Below, piece by piece: positions 9,128 to 18,746 of a DNA stretch of 64,000 bases (its first letter is position 1; every line of letters begins with the position of its first letter). A program made the position numbers and the translations under genes. The notes beneath the pieces are model-generated. The model ran no database searches. It was not told where the DNA came from and saw nothing but the letters and a program-made list of their open reading frames with translations. This stretch comes from Labrys monachus (lineage in GTDB: Bacteria; Pseudomonadota; Alphaproteobacteria; Rhizobiales; Labraceae). The stretch spans positions 1,755,501 through 1,819,500 of the forward strand of contig NZ_JAUSVK010000001.1 in NCBI RefSeq assembly GCF_030814655.1, in the 5' to 3' direction.

Positions 9128-9574
9128 TCAGGCCCTCGGCGGTGGCGGCCCCTCGCCGAGGACGACGACGGCGAGGCCGTCCTCGCTGCGGATCTCGGCC
9201 CTCGCGCCGTCGGCGAGCTGCCCGAAATCGGCGGGATCGCAAAGCAGCACCGGGCAGGTCCTGCCATAGAGCCGGCGGGCGACGATGGCGCCGACGGCGA
9301 TGATCGGATCGGGCATCGCCAGGAGGATCGCCGCCGGGGCGGTGCCGCGGCGGACCGCCTCCGCCAGCACGGAGCTCGCCGAGCTCGAACCGCGCCCGGA
9401 CGGCATGGCGAGGATGCGGCCGGCGACCGCGGTGCCGAAGGCCGGGTGCGAGCGGTCGATGACGCGGCCGTCGGCGCTGTCGAAGCCGCCCCAGAAGCTG
9501 AGAGGCGTCGACCACACGGTGAGCAGGCCCTCGGCCGTGCCCTCCACCAGGAAGCGTGCGGACAGGCGCCTCAT
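9128..9574 (-). CDS. Aconitase X small subunit (swivel domain, DUF126)
   Basis: A 148-residue protein with the DUF126/aconitase swivel signature: a beta-rich domain containing [21 protein letters not shown] and the loop [17 protein letters not shown], which binds substrate phosphate or carboxylate. It is the partner of the large aconitase X subunit encoded just upstream; the two genes overlap as ATGA. Together they form a heteromeric, Fe-S dependent dehydratase. Characterised bacterial AcnX enzymes act as cis-3-hydroxy-L-proline dehydratases, and archaeal ones dehydrate mevalonate 5-phosphate. Substrate here is inferred only. Confidence 0.88.
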   Translation of the reverse strand: MRRLSARFLVEGTAEGLLTVWSTPLSFWGGFDSADGRVIDRSHPAFGTAVAGRILAMPSGRGSSSASSVLAEAVRRGTAPAAILLAMPDPIIAVGAIVARRLYGRTCPVLLCDPADFGQLADGARAEIRSEDGLAVVVLGEGPPPPRA

Positions 9575-10827
9575 AGCCCGCTCCGCACGACGCGGCCCGC
9601 GGCCGCCGAGGCGACGCAGTCCTCCAGGGAGCCGAAGGCGACGTCGACGCCGATATTGCCGGGGGCGTAATGGGCCCATTTGCCGGAATTGGTCATCACC
9701 ACCCCCGAAAGCCCGCGCGTCAGCGCGGTGACATAGGTGCAGGTGTCGGTGAGCACGGTGACGCCGGCAGCCTCGATCGCCGGCAGCAGGCCGCCCGCCG
9801 CCAGCGCCGCATAGGTCTCCCGGCCGGTGTTGACGTAGATGTCGACGCCGGGCGCGGCGCGGAAGCCGTCCAGCAGCGGCGCCAGCGCCCGGAACTCGCC
9901 GAGCGAGAAATGCGGCGTGCCGAGGCTGACGGCGGCGAGTGGGGCGCCTTCGGCGGCCGTCGACAGGCGGGCGAGGGCGCCGCGCAGCGCCGCCGCGTCG
10001 AGCTCGACGATCTCGGCGGGGGCGCCGCCGCCGAACGCCGCGGCCAGGCTCGGCGCTTCGGGCGTCACGCCGACGACGTGGAACAGCGCCACCGAGCCCG
10101 ATGAGGCCGCGACGGCGCCGAGCGCCTTGAGCTGGTCCTCCGAGCGGGGCGGCGGCAGGCCTTCGATCACCGGGACGCGGCCGCCCGAGCGCTCGCCCAC
10201 CAGGGCGCCGACGGCGACATAGAGCGCGTCCGTCGCCTCGGCCGAGACGGGCAGGCCCTTCAGCCGGAAAAGCACCTCGCCCTTGCGGTTCTCGTCGAGA
10301 TGCAGGCCGAAGGCCGGCGCCCGGCCGGTAACGGCGCAGCACAGGTCGATGAAATCGCCGTAGCGGTTGGTGCGGGCGCCGATCACCGAATTGGCGAAGA
10401 CGATGGCATTGGACTCGCCCCAGGCGATCTGCTCGCCGAAGCCGGGGCGGAAACGGGTCTGGTAGGGCGCGCAGGTGAAGCTCGGCTCGCAGCCGAGCGC
10501 CAGATGCGCCTCCATCAGCCGGCGGCCGGCGGCGCGCCCCGCCTCGGCGCCGCCGATCAGCTCGGGATGGAGCAGGTCCATCGAGCCGACATTGAGCGTC
10601 GTCGGCACGCTCACCCGGCCTTCCTCGGCGACGAGCCTCTCGACGAAGTCGAGGCTGACCTCGCCGTGATAGAGGCAGCCATCGATATGGGCCTGTGCGA
10701 TCTCGATGAGATGCGGCGCTCCCACGGCGGCGGCGAAGCGCAGCAGGATGTCCATGGCGAAGGCGGCGGCCTCGCCCCGGCCGCCCGCCGCCATGTCCTG
10801 CTCGAATGCGGTGAGATGCAACGCCAT
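9571..10827 (-). CDS. Aconitase X catalytic subunit
   Basis: A 418-residue AcnX catalytic domain (DUF521). Diagnostic stretches are [73 protein letters not shown] given here in part, LTDTCTYVT and [14 protein letters not shown]. The Cys in FTCAPY and in DTCTY, plus C in DLCC, are candidate Fe-S ligands. I start it at [12 protein letters not shown] (10827), preceded by CGGAGG, rather than the longer frame from 10881. It overlaps the small subunit by 4 bases. The most probable reaction in this taxon is dehydration of cis-3-hydroxy-L-proline, but no hydroxyproline genes are nearby to confirm this. Confidence 0.88.
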   Translation of the reverse strand: MALHLTAFEQDMAAGGRGEAAAFAMDILLRFAAAVGAPHLIEIAQAHIDGCLYHGEVSLDFVERLVAEEGRVSVPTTLNVGSMDLLHPELIGGAEAGRAAGRRLMEAHLALGCEPSFTCAPYQTRFRPGFGEQIAWGESNAIVFANSVIGARTNRYGDFIDLCCAVTGRAPAFGLHLDENRKGEVLFRLKGLPVSAEATDALYVAVGALVGERSGGRVPVIEGLPPPRSEDQLKALGAVAASSGSVALFHVVGVTPEAPSLAAAFGGGAPAEIVELDAAALRGALARLSTAAEGAPLAAVSLGTPHFSLGEFRALAPLLDGFRAAPGVDIYVNTGRETYAALAAGGLLPAIEAAGVTVLTDTCTYVTALTRGLSGVVMTNSGKWAHYAPGNIGVDVAFGSLEDCVASAAAGRVVRSGL

Positions 10828-10953
10828 GCCCTCCGGTCGGATCGATCCCGCCTCATAGGACGGCCGGCGCATGCGTGACAATAAAAAGCGCCGGATGGCG
10901 GGGGGACCATCCGGCGCGGGAAGCGATCCGCGGCGTTCGCTGGTTGGGGGGGC

Positions 10954-11115
10954 TTAAGCGAAGAGACCGACGGTCGCTGTTACGAAGGTGGCGGCGACCA
11001 GGAAGGCCACCAGCCACAAGGCAAGGGTGAGCTGGCGTTCGGCTTCGGCAGCCGAGACGCGCATGGCACGCGTCGTCGCCCTAGGGAAGTTTCTGATCGT
11101 AGGACCGTTGGCCAT
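10954..11115 (-). CDS. Small single-pass membrane protein, hypothetical
   Basis: A 53-residue protein beginning MANGPTIRNFPRATTRAM. The N-terminal half is basic and soluble; the C-terminal half (LALWLVAFLVAATFVTATVG) is one hydrophobic segment, predicting a small inner-membrane protein. The start at 11115 is chosen because AAGGAG lies 7 bases upstream; longer frames to 11205 have no such site. No family recognised. It is a monocistronic unit with its own upstream region (11116-11225). Confidence 0.65.
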   Translation of the reverse strand: MANGPTIRNFPRATTRAMRVSAAEAERQLTLALWLVAFLVAATFVTATVGLFA

Positions 11116-11271
11116 CGTGATCTCCTTGAACGCGACTGCTCGACAATCGATATGACGAAGGATCTGCTGGTATGACGAAAGATCTGCTTGAAATCCCGCT
11201 GTCATACTTTCGGAGCTAAAATGCGTGTCGCATGGGTTTGTTCCGCATTCCCGGAGCCGGTGTCGATTTAA

Positions 11272-12705
<1,434 letters not shown>

Positions 12706-12763
12706 TCGGGGCGCAGCCCGGCGCGGCGCTCGCGCCTGGCGAAAATCAAAATTGGCGACGATC

Positions 12764-12798
12764 AAAAAGGGGCGGCCCCGGCGGGCCGCCCCTTTTTT
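12764..12798. terminator. Bidirectional intrinsic terminator
   Basis: A GC-rich hairpin (GGGGCGGCC ... GGCCGCCCC) is flanked by A5 on the left and T6 on the right, so it can stop transcription from both sides. It lies between the convergent aatA and rlpA-like genes. Confidence 0.9.
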
Positions 12799-12862
12799 CA
12801 CGAGCCGTTCGGCGGGCGAGCGATCCCTTCGGGACCGCAAGACGCTCGCTCCGCAGGGGACT

Positions 12863-13234
12863 CTATCGTTCCGCCAGACGCGAGATCTTCACCCGGGCCG
12901 TACCGGCATGAAGCATGTCGATGGCGCGGGCCGCGCCATAGGACAGGTCGATCATGCGTCCGCGCGCAAACGGACCGCGGTCCGACACGCGCACAACAAC
13001 CGTTTTGCCGTTGCGAAGGTTGGTGACCCTGAGCTTCGTCCCGAAGGGAAGGGAGCGATGGGCTGCGGTGAGCCCGCCCGGGTTGAAGCGTTCGCCATCG
13101 GCAGTACGGCGCCCGCCCATTTCCTTGCCATAGTAAGAAGCCACGCCGACAGACCCTGCGAGGGCCGGACCTGTCACTGTTAATAGACTTAATGCCAAAG
13201 CAAAAAAAGTAGCGTTCGTCGTATAAGACGTCAT
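12863..13234 (-). CDS. rlpA: RlpA-like septal/peptidoglycan protein (DPBB domain)
   Basis: A 123-residue secreted protein. Residues 1-26 form a signal peptide (hydrophobic FFALALSLLTVTGPALA). The mature part is one double-psi beta-barrel domain with the family motifs VGVASYYGKEMGGRRTADGE, GLTAAHRSLPFGTKLRVTNL and VVRVSDRGPFARGRMIDLS. In RlpA proteins this domain is a lytic transglycosylase acting on denuded glycan strands. There is no lipobox cysteine and no C-terminal SPOR domain, so it is a short, non-lipoprotein version and may not localise to the septum. Convergent with aatA. Confidence 0.88.
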   Translation of the reverse strand: MTSYTTNATFFALALSLLTVTGPALAGSVGVASYYGKEMGGRRTADGERFNPGGLTAAHRSLPFGTKLRVTNLRNGKTVVVRVSDRGPFARGRMIDLSYGAARAIDMLHAGTARVKISRLAER

Positions 13235-13443
13235 CCAGTCAAGCTCTCAATTGTTGGGGGATTTGAGGGCTTATACTGGGAAATGTGGTCTGAATATGAT
13301 CACCGAAAAAGCCCCGAAAATCTCAATGACTTACGGATAGAGGAGTCTTCGATCGGATAAGCTGTGCCGCTCCTCGGGCGGTAAAATGTTATGTTCAAGC
13401 CCCGCCATCTTTCGCTCCCCGGCGATCGTGCTAAGACAAGGCG

Positions 13444-14406
13444 ATGGCTGTGATCTGGACCCTGACGGACGGCAAGGCGGGCGATGCGCTGCAGTGCCTC
13501 GGCGTGGCCGAAGCGGTGCTCGCCGGGACGGGCGGGCGCATCGTCGAACATCGCGTGCGCCCGCGGCGCCTCTATGCCCTCGCCATGCCGTGGGGGCCTC
13601 CCGATCCGGCCGATCTGCAGGCCTTGTCGGAGGATCTGGCGGCGGCGGCGCCGGATATCGCCATCGCCTCGGGACGGCGTGCAGTCACCTATCTGCGCTG
13701 GCTGAAGAAGCGCTCGCCGGCGACCTTCACCGTCTTCCTCAAGGACCCGCGCACGGGGACGGGCGCGGCGGATTTCATCTGGGTGCCGCAGCATGACCGC
13801 CTGCGCGGCGACAATGTGCTGGCGACCCTGACCTCGCCGCACCGGCAGACGCCCGCCGCGCTGGCGGCGGCCCGCGCCGCGGCGCGCCCGGGCCTGCTCG
13901 CGCTGCCGCAGCCGCGGGTGGCGGTGCTGGCGGGCGGTCCGTCCAAGGATGTCGGCTTCGGCGACAGGGACATCGCCCGTTTCGCCCTCGCGCTTCGCAT
14001 GCTGGCGGATGGCGGCGCCGGGCTGATGGTGACGCCGTCCCGGCGCACGCCCGAGGCGATGACGCAGGCGATGGCGCAGGCGCTGGCCGGCCGCAGCGCC
14101 TGGATCTGGGACGGCAAGGCGAGCAATCCCTATGCCGAGATGCTGGGCCTGGCCGACGCCTTCGTGGTGACCGCGGATTCGGCCAACATGCTGAGCGAGG
14201 CGGCGAGCACCGGCAAGACCATCCACGTCTTCATGCCCGAGGGGGTGCCGGCCAAGATCCGGCGCTTCGTCGACGGGCTGGCGGCGCACGGCGCTGTGGT
14301 GAAGTTCGAGGGACGTCTTGAAATCAGCCCCTATGAGCCCCTAGATTCCACACCCTTGATCGCGCGCGAAATCCTCCACCGCCTTCGCCTGCCCGCCAGA
14401 CACTGA
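13444..14406 (+). CDS. ELM1/GtrOC1-family protein
   Basis: A 320-residue protein of the mitochondrial-fission-ELM1-like family (formerly DUF1022), which is widespread in alphaproteobacteria. Visible motifs include the N-terminal VIWTLTDGKAGDALQCLGVAEAV, IASGRRAV, VFLKDPRTG, LAGGPSKDVGF, MVTPSRRTP and the C-terminal VTADSANMLSEAASTGKTIHV, a glycosyltransferase-B-like nucleotide-sugar pocket. The bacterial role is unsettled; a glycosyltransferase-like function in the envelope is the usual inference. It ends 12 bases before trxB and probably forms an operon with it. Confidence 0.88.
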   Translation: MAVIWTLTDGKAGDALQCLGVAEAVLAGTGGRIVEHRVRPRRLYALAMPWGPPDPADLQALSEDLAAAAPDIAIASGRRAVTYLRWLKKRSPATFTVFLKDPRTGTGAADFIWVPQHDRLRGDNVLATLTSPHRQTPAALAAARAAARPGLLALPQPRVAVLAGGPSKDVGFGDRDIARFALALRMLADGGAGLMVTPSRRTPEAMTQAMAQALAGRSAWIWDGKASNPYAEMLGLADAFVVTADSANMLSEAASTGKTIHVFMPEGVPAKIRRFVDGLAAHGAVVKFEGRLEISPYEPLDSTPLIAREILHRLRLPARH

Positions 14407-14418
14407 TTGGAACCCGCC

Positions 14419-15381
14419 ATGGCCACCCGTCACTCCAAGCTCATCATCCTCGGCTCAGGCCCGGCGGGATATACGGCCGCGATCTATGCGGCGCGCGCCA
14501 ATCTGTCGCCGCTGCTGATCTCGGGCATCCAGCCGGGGGGACAGCTGACCATCACCACCGACGTCGAGAATTATCCGGGCTTTTCCTCGGTGATCCAGGG
14601 GCCGTGGCTGATGGAGGAGATGCGCAAGCAGGCCGAGAGCATGGGGGCGGGCATGGTGTCCGACCACATCGCCAAGGTCGATCTCTCGCGTCGCCCGTTC
14701 CGGCTCGAGGGCGATGTCGGTGACGTCTATCTCGCCGACGCCCTGATCATCGCCACCGGCGCGCAGGCCAAATGGCTGGAGATCCCTTCGGAGGACAAGT
14801 TCCGCGGCTTCGGCGTCTCCGCCTGCGCGACCTGCGACGGCTTCTTCTTCCGCAACAAGAACGTCACGGTGGTGGGCGGCGGCAACACCGCCGTCGAGGA
14901 GGCGCTCTATCTCGCCAACATCGCGGCGAAGGTGACGGTGGTGCACCGGCGCGACCATTTCCGTTCGGAGAAGATCCTGCAGGACCGCCTCTTCAAGCAC
15001 CCGAAGATCGAGGTGGTGTGGAACAGCGTCGTCGACGAGATCGGTGGGCACGACACCCCGCTCGGGGTCACCCATGTGAACCTGCGCGACGTCGAGACCG
15101 GGGTGGTCAGCCGGCACGAGACCGACGGCGTATTCATCGCCATCGGCCACAAGCCGGCTTCCGAACTGTTCGAGGGCCAGCTCGGCTTCAAGAACGGAGC
15201 CTATATCCAGACCGTTGCGGGGACCACCGCCACCGGCGTGGCGGGCGTCTACGCGGCCGGCGACGTCGCCGACGACGTGTACCGCCAGGCGGTCACCGCG
15301 GCCGGCATGGGCTGCATGGCTGCCCTGGAAGCGGAAAAATGGCTCGCTGCGCAGGAAGTCCACAGGGAAGCGGCTGAATAA
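14419..15381 (+). CDS. trxB: Thioredoxin-disulfide reductase
   Basis: A 320-residue NADPH-dependent flavoprotein that reduces thioredoxin. It has the FAD-binding GSGPAGYTAAIYAARA near the N-terminus, the redox CATC (Cys136 and Cys139) in SACATCDGFFFR, the NADPH-binding GGGNTAVEEALYLA, and the C-terminal FAD motif GVYAAGDVADDVYRQAVTAA. Normal length. The start at 14419 (MATRHSKLIILGSG) is preferred over an in-frame start 12 bases upstream. It is followed by lsrB on the same strand, an arrangement conserved in rhizobia. Confidence 0.97.
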   Translation: MATRHSKLIILGSGPAGYTAAIYAARANLSPLLISGIQPGGQLTITTDVENYPGFSSVIQGPWLMEEMRKQAESMGAGMVSDHIAKVDLSRRPFRLEGDVGDVYLADALIIATGAQAKWLEIPSEDKFRGFGVSACATCDGFFFRNKNVTVVGGGNTAVEEALYLANIAAKVTVVHRRDHFRSEKILQDRLFKHPKIEVVWNSVVDEIGGHDTPLGVTHVNLRDVETGVVSRHETDGVFIAIGHKPASELFEGQLGFKNGAYIQTVAGTTATGVAGVYAAGDVADDVYRQAVTAAGMGCMAALEAEKWLAAQEVHREAAE

Positions 15382-15493
15382 ATCGTTTTTTGCCGTAAAT
15401 TTGCCACCCATTTCGAACTTCTCTGCGATGATATGATGTATGCATCGCGGGAGCCTCGGTTGCGGCCGCGGGATGGGCTGAACTGGGGGCCTC

Positions 15494-16387
15494 ATGGACT
15501 GGGACAAGCTCAAAGTCTTTCACGCGGCTGCGGAAGCGGGCAGCTTCACGCATGCTGGCGATGTGTTGGGCCTGTCCCAATCGGCCGTCAGCCGCCAGGT
15601 CTCGGCGCTGGAAGCGGATCTGCGCACGCCGCTGTTCCACCGTCACGCGCGCGGCCTCATCCTGACCGAGCAGGGGGAGATGCTCTTCCGCACGACGCAG
15701 GACGTCATGCTCAAGCTCGAATCGGCGATGGGCGCCCTCACGGACAGCCGCGAGCGGCCGAACGGCGAATTGCGCCTGACGACGACGGTGGGACTCGGGA
15801 CCTATTGGCTGACGCCGCGCATCGGCGAATTCCTCGACCTCTACCCCGATATCCGGCTCAAACTCCTGCTGACCGAGCAGGAACTGGATCTGGGCATGCG
15901 CGAGGCCGACGTGGCGCTGCGCCTGCGCCAGCCCGAGCAGGGCGACCTCATCCAGCGCCGGCTGTTCACCATGCATTTCCGCGTCTATGCCGCGCCCGAA
16001 TATATCAAGCGCTTCGGTCAGCCGCGCAACATCGACGAGATCGATCGCCACCGCATCATCATGTTCGGCGGCAGCCCCGGCAGCTTCGTCCAGCAGGGGA
16101 TGAACTGGCTGACCACCGCCGGACGCGATCCGAAGGATCCGCGCGAGCCGGTGTTCGAGGTCAACAATCTCGGCGGCGTGAAGACGGCGGTGGAGAAGGG
16201 GGTCGGCCTCGCGGTGCTGCCGGACTATCTGGTCGGCCGGGATTCGCCGCTGGTCCAGGTCCTGCCCGATGCGGAGATGCCGCTGATGGAGACCTATTTC
16301 GTCTATCCCGAGGAAATGAAGAATCTCGCCCGCATTCAGGTCCTGCGCGACTTCCTCGTCAGCAAGGCGCAGCGCTGGTCGTTCTGA
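15494..16387 (+). CDS. lsrB: LysR-type regulator LsrB/VtlR
   Basis: A 297-residue LysR-type transcriptional regulator. The N-terminal winged HTH is MDWDKLKVFHAAAEAGSFTHAG ... LSQSAVSRQVSALE, given here in parts, and the effector-binding domain follows from about residue 90. The position directly after trxB, and the start MDWDKL, match LsrB (Sinorhizobium) / VtlR (Brucella, Agrobacterium), regulators of oxidative stress, envelope functions and host interaction, partly through AbcR small RNAs. An AbcR-like RNA candidate follows at about 16.92 kb. The protein contains no cysteine at all, unlike the redox-sensing role reported for the Sinorhizobium protein. Confidence 0.82.
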   Translation: MDWDKLKVFHAAAEAGSFTHAGDVLGLSQSAVSRQVSALEADLRTPLFHRHARGLILTEQGEMLFRTTQDVMLKLESAMGALTDSRERPNGELRLTTTVGLGTYWLTPRIGEFLDLYPDIRLKLLLTEQELDLGMREADVALRLRQPEQGDLIQRRLFTMHFRVYAAPEYIKRFGQPRNIDEIDRHRIIMFGGSPGSFVQQGMNWLTTAGRDPKDPREPVFEVNNLGGVKTAVEKGVGLAVLPDYLVGRDSPLVQVLPDAEMPLMETYFVYPEEMKNLARIQVLRDFLVSKAQRWSF

Positions 16388-16888
16388 GGTCGCGCCGGCC
16401 CCAAGCCAGGGCGCCGAATTCAGGCCAGCAAAAGCCGACGACGGGACGAGTGGGAGGCTGCTCGGTCACGGTCCGTCACGTCAGGCGAGCCGCCCGGCGG
16501 CGAGGAAAGAGAATCCGTGGGCGGGACGCCATCCTACGTCATGGATCCCTCGCTACGCTCGCCGGGGATGACGCATACGATGCCCGTTGAAATCAGCCTG
16601 AATTCGCAACCCTGAACCCCGCGCGCTGCCGTTCCAGGCACGCGGAACAAAGCCGCGCCTGCCGCGTTTTATGTTTCGTAGAGGACCGTCCGGCGGCTCA
16701 CGGCGTGCTCGATAATATCTCGCAATCCCCGCCATCACAAATCTTCATGCGTCGACCCCTTTTGGGCTGGTCTGAGGTGTCAAGAGGCAGTGCCGAGGCC
16801 GTTGATTAAGTTTTATGCAAGAAAGATGCTTTTTTGGCGGCAGTTGCATCCATGCGCGGCACGCAGGGCCGGCATGTGCAGGAGGGGA
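16388..16888. other. Gene-free spacer between lsrB and sRNA candidate
   Basis: No convincing gene is visible. It holds a half-copy of the CGTCAT-type repeat (TCATGGATCCCTCGCTACGC then CTCGCCGGGGATGACG, about 16539-16573) and an AT-rich stretch at 16801-16835 (TTGATTAAGTTTTATGCAAG, then AAAGATGCTTTTTTGG) just upstream of the proposed sRNA promoter, a reasonable location for LysR-type regulator binding. Confidence 0.5.
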
Positions 16889-16917
16889 TTGTTCGGCGTG
16901 GGGGGCAGGCCTATTCT
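16889..16917 (+). promoter_or_regulatory. Putative sigma-70 promoter of sRNA candidate
   Basis: TTGTTC (16889-16894) and TATTCT (16912-16917) are separated by exactly 17 bases. Transcription would start near 16921-16925. The assignment is by eye only. Confidence 0.45.
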
Positions 16918-16920
16918 TTC

Positions 16921-17044
16921 AACTGTCAGCAGTTCGGGCCATCATCCTCCCGGTGGCGACCTTGAGCCGCTGACGTTCCCCTCTGGATGGTGACTTTTGG
17001 ATTTTGTCCAAGCTCGGCCGGGTTCGTCCCGGCCGATTTTTTTT
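16921..17044 (+). ncRNA. AbcR-like (alpha-r15) trans-acting sRNA candidate
   Basis: About 120 nt between a plausible promoter and a perfect intrinsic terminator (CGGCCGGG, loop, CCCGGCCG, T8 at 17015-17044). Foldable elements are GCCATC-[AUCCUCCC]-GGUGGC at 16938-16957, whose loop exposes the anti-Shine-Dalgarno CCUCCC, and UUGGA/UCCAA at 16997-17011. The size, the CU-rich loop and the place immediately downstream of lsrB match the AbcR sRNAs, which repress ABC transporter mRNAs in Agrobacterium, Sinorhizobium and Brucella. The sequence itself has not been aligned to the family. Confidence 0.6.
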
Positions 17045-17079
17045 GGGCCGCGGCCTGCCCGAGAGCTTCTTATGAGCGC

Positions 17080-17862
17080 TCATGCCATCGGATCGGAGGC
17101 GCGCATCGCCGCGATCTCCCGGCTGCGCGGCTTCAGGTCGTCCATCGCCGTCTGCAGCATCAGCGCGAGATGCGGCTTGAGATAGCGCTTGGCCGGCGCC
17201 GGATCGGAGCGGGTGACCGCCAGATGGATCGCCGTGGTGAAGACCAAATCCTGCTCGGGCAGATAGCCCTGCCGCGAATAGCTCCAGCCATCGGGGAGCG
17301 TGCGCATGGTGAAGGCGCTGTTGGCGAGAAACACGCCGAAGCCGAGATAGACCGCGGCGAGATCGGTCAGATGCTCATCCTCATCCTCGTCGATCGGCGG
17401 CGGCTCCGCCGTCGGGGCGCGCAGGAGGTGGTGGGCGAGTTCATGCGCCATGGTCGCGATGAAGGATTGGGGATCGGCCAGCAGCTTGGAGGCGTAGGAG
17501 ATCCGCGGCCTGTTATCGGCGACGGTGCCGATCCGGCCGCCCCAGCTATAGGTGCCGACGGCATGCTTGCCGTGGACGATCGGAAAAGGGCCGGCGCCAT
17601 CTGGCGGCAGGCCGTCATCCGCGACGAGCACGATGCCGGATCCGGCAAAGCCGCCATAGCGCTGCACCTGCTCGAACAGGCGTTCGGCGAGCGCGTGGCC
17701 GGTCTCGCCATCCGTGACGAAGCAGCCGTCGCCGGGCACGATCGGGCGCCCGCCCGCCGGGCGCGCGCGCCCCGGGAAGCTGCGCGCCAGCCAGGCGAAA
17801 TTGTCGAGATGCCATTGCGCGGCGTCGGCATCGAGCAGGGTCTTGCGACGAAATGGCCACAT
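17080..17862 (-). CDS. Putative zincin-like metallopeptidase, hypothetical
   Basis: A 260-residue cytosolic protein with no signal peptide. The key feature is MAHELAHHLLRAP at about residues 138-150, an HExxH zinc site, followed about 25 residues later by DEDEHLTDLAAVYLGFGVFLAN, where an E or D could supply the third zinc ligand, as in gluzincin-type and ImmA/IrrE-like enzymes. The N-terminal half (MWPFRRKTLLDADAAQWHL) shows no known fold to me. Substrate unknown. It is transcribed alone, converging on the sRNA candidate. Confidence 0.7.
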   Translation of the reverse strand: MWPFRRKTLLDADAAQWHLDNFAWLARSFPGRARPAGGRPIVPGDGCFVTDGETGHALAERLFEQVQRYGGFAGSGIVLVADDGLPPDGAGPFPIVHGKHAVGTYSWGGRIGTVADNRPRISYASKLLADPQSFIATMAHELAHHLLRAPTAEPPPIDEDEDEHLTDLAAVYLGFGVFLANSAFTMRTLPDGWSYSRQGYLPEQDLVFTTAIHLAVTRSDPAPAKRYLKPHLALMLQTAMDDLKPRSREIAAMRASDPMA

Positions 17863-18021
17863 CGGCGGGCTCCGCGGGGAGACGGTCCGGCATAGGGGGA
17901 ATCCGGGTCCCTGTCACCCCGGCACGCGTGAAAGGCAGGGGGGACAGGATGTCCGCAGCCCCGGGACGGTGCCGTACCCGCATGGCTTGACAGAGGAGGG
18001 CCCGCGCGCCAATGGCTTCGC

Positions 18022-18636
18022 ATGGCCCAGATCCAGACCCTCTTCGTCACCAAGCTCTTCCGCGCCGAACTCGACGAGACGCAGGCGCCGCTCGCCGAGA
18101 TCGACGCCACCTGCCGCTCGCTCGCCGAGGACGACGAGGCCGGCCAGGCCTGGTGCCGCAGGCACGGCTATGCCGGCTACACTTCCTATGCCTCGCTCAA
18201 CGACCTGCCCTGGCGCTTCCCGGCGATCAAGAGGCTGGTGAAGGCGCTCGACATCCAGGTCGCCGCCTTCGCCAGGGAGCTCGAATTCGATCTCGGCCGT
18301 GACAGGCTGAAGCTCGACGACATCTGGGTCAACATCCTGCCGGAAGGCGGGGTGCACACCTCCCATATCCATCCGCGCTCGGTGATCTCGGGCACCTATT
18401 ACGTCGCCACCCCCAAGGGGTCCAGCGCGCTGAAGCTGGAGGATCCCCGGCTCGGCCTGATGATGGCGGCGCCGCCCCGCAAGGCCAAGGCCTCCGCGGA
18501 GCAGAGGCCCTTCGTCTACGAGGCGCCGCAGCCCGGCACCGTGCTGCTGTGGGAGAGCTGGCTGCGCCATGAGGTGCCGCTCAACCAGTCGGCCGACGAG
18601 CGTATCAGCGTCAGCTTCAACTATCGGTGGCGCTGA
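18022..18636 (+). CDS. 2OG-Fe(II) oxygenase family protein (TIGR02466 type)
   Basis: A 204-residue protein of the putative 2-oxoglutarate/Fe(II) oxygenase family modelled by TIGR02466. Metal-binding residues appear in DIWVNILPEGGVHTSHIHPR (H-x-x-H type cluster) and in LLWESWLRHEVPLNQS (distal His), with a C-terminal Arg in RISVSFNYRWR for 2-oxoglutarate. The double-stranded beta-helix core spans about residues 95-204. Substrate unknown. It ends about 110 bases before the cation antiporter and may be co-transcribed with it. Confidence 0.8.
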   Translation: MAQIQTLFVTKLFRAELDETQAPLAEIDATCRSLAEDDEAGQAWCRRHGYAGYTSYASLNDLPWRFPAIKRLVKALDIQVAAFARELEFDLGRDRLKLDDIWVNILPEGGVHTSHIHPRSVISGTYYVATPKGSSALKLEDPRLGLMMAAPPRKAKASAEQRPFVYEAPQPGTVLLWESWLRHEVPLNQSADERISVSFNYRWR

Positions 18637-18746
18637 GGCGCGCCGTCCTGCCGCAACCCGGTTCGACCGGCCTCCATCAATATTTCACCGATTTGGGCTT
18701 GGATGGCGTCGGGCAGGGCGGCAGCCTGCCGGGGCAGGGGGTATCG

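Noticed and set aside
8871-9515. N-terminal extension of the EF-G paralogue by 215 codons
   Set aside because: The extension is an out-of-frame shadow of the aconitase X small subunit plus spacer; GGGAGG and MTQDNANG at 8870 define the start.
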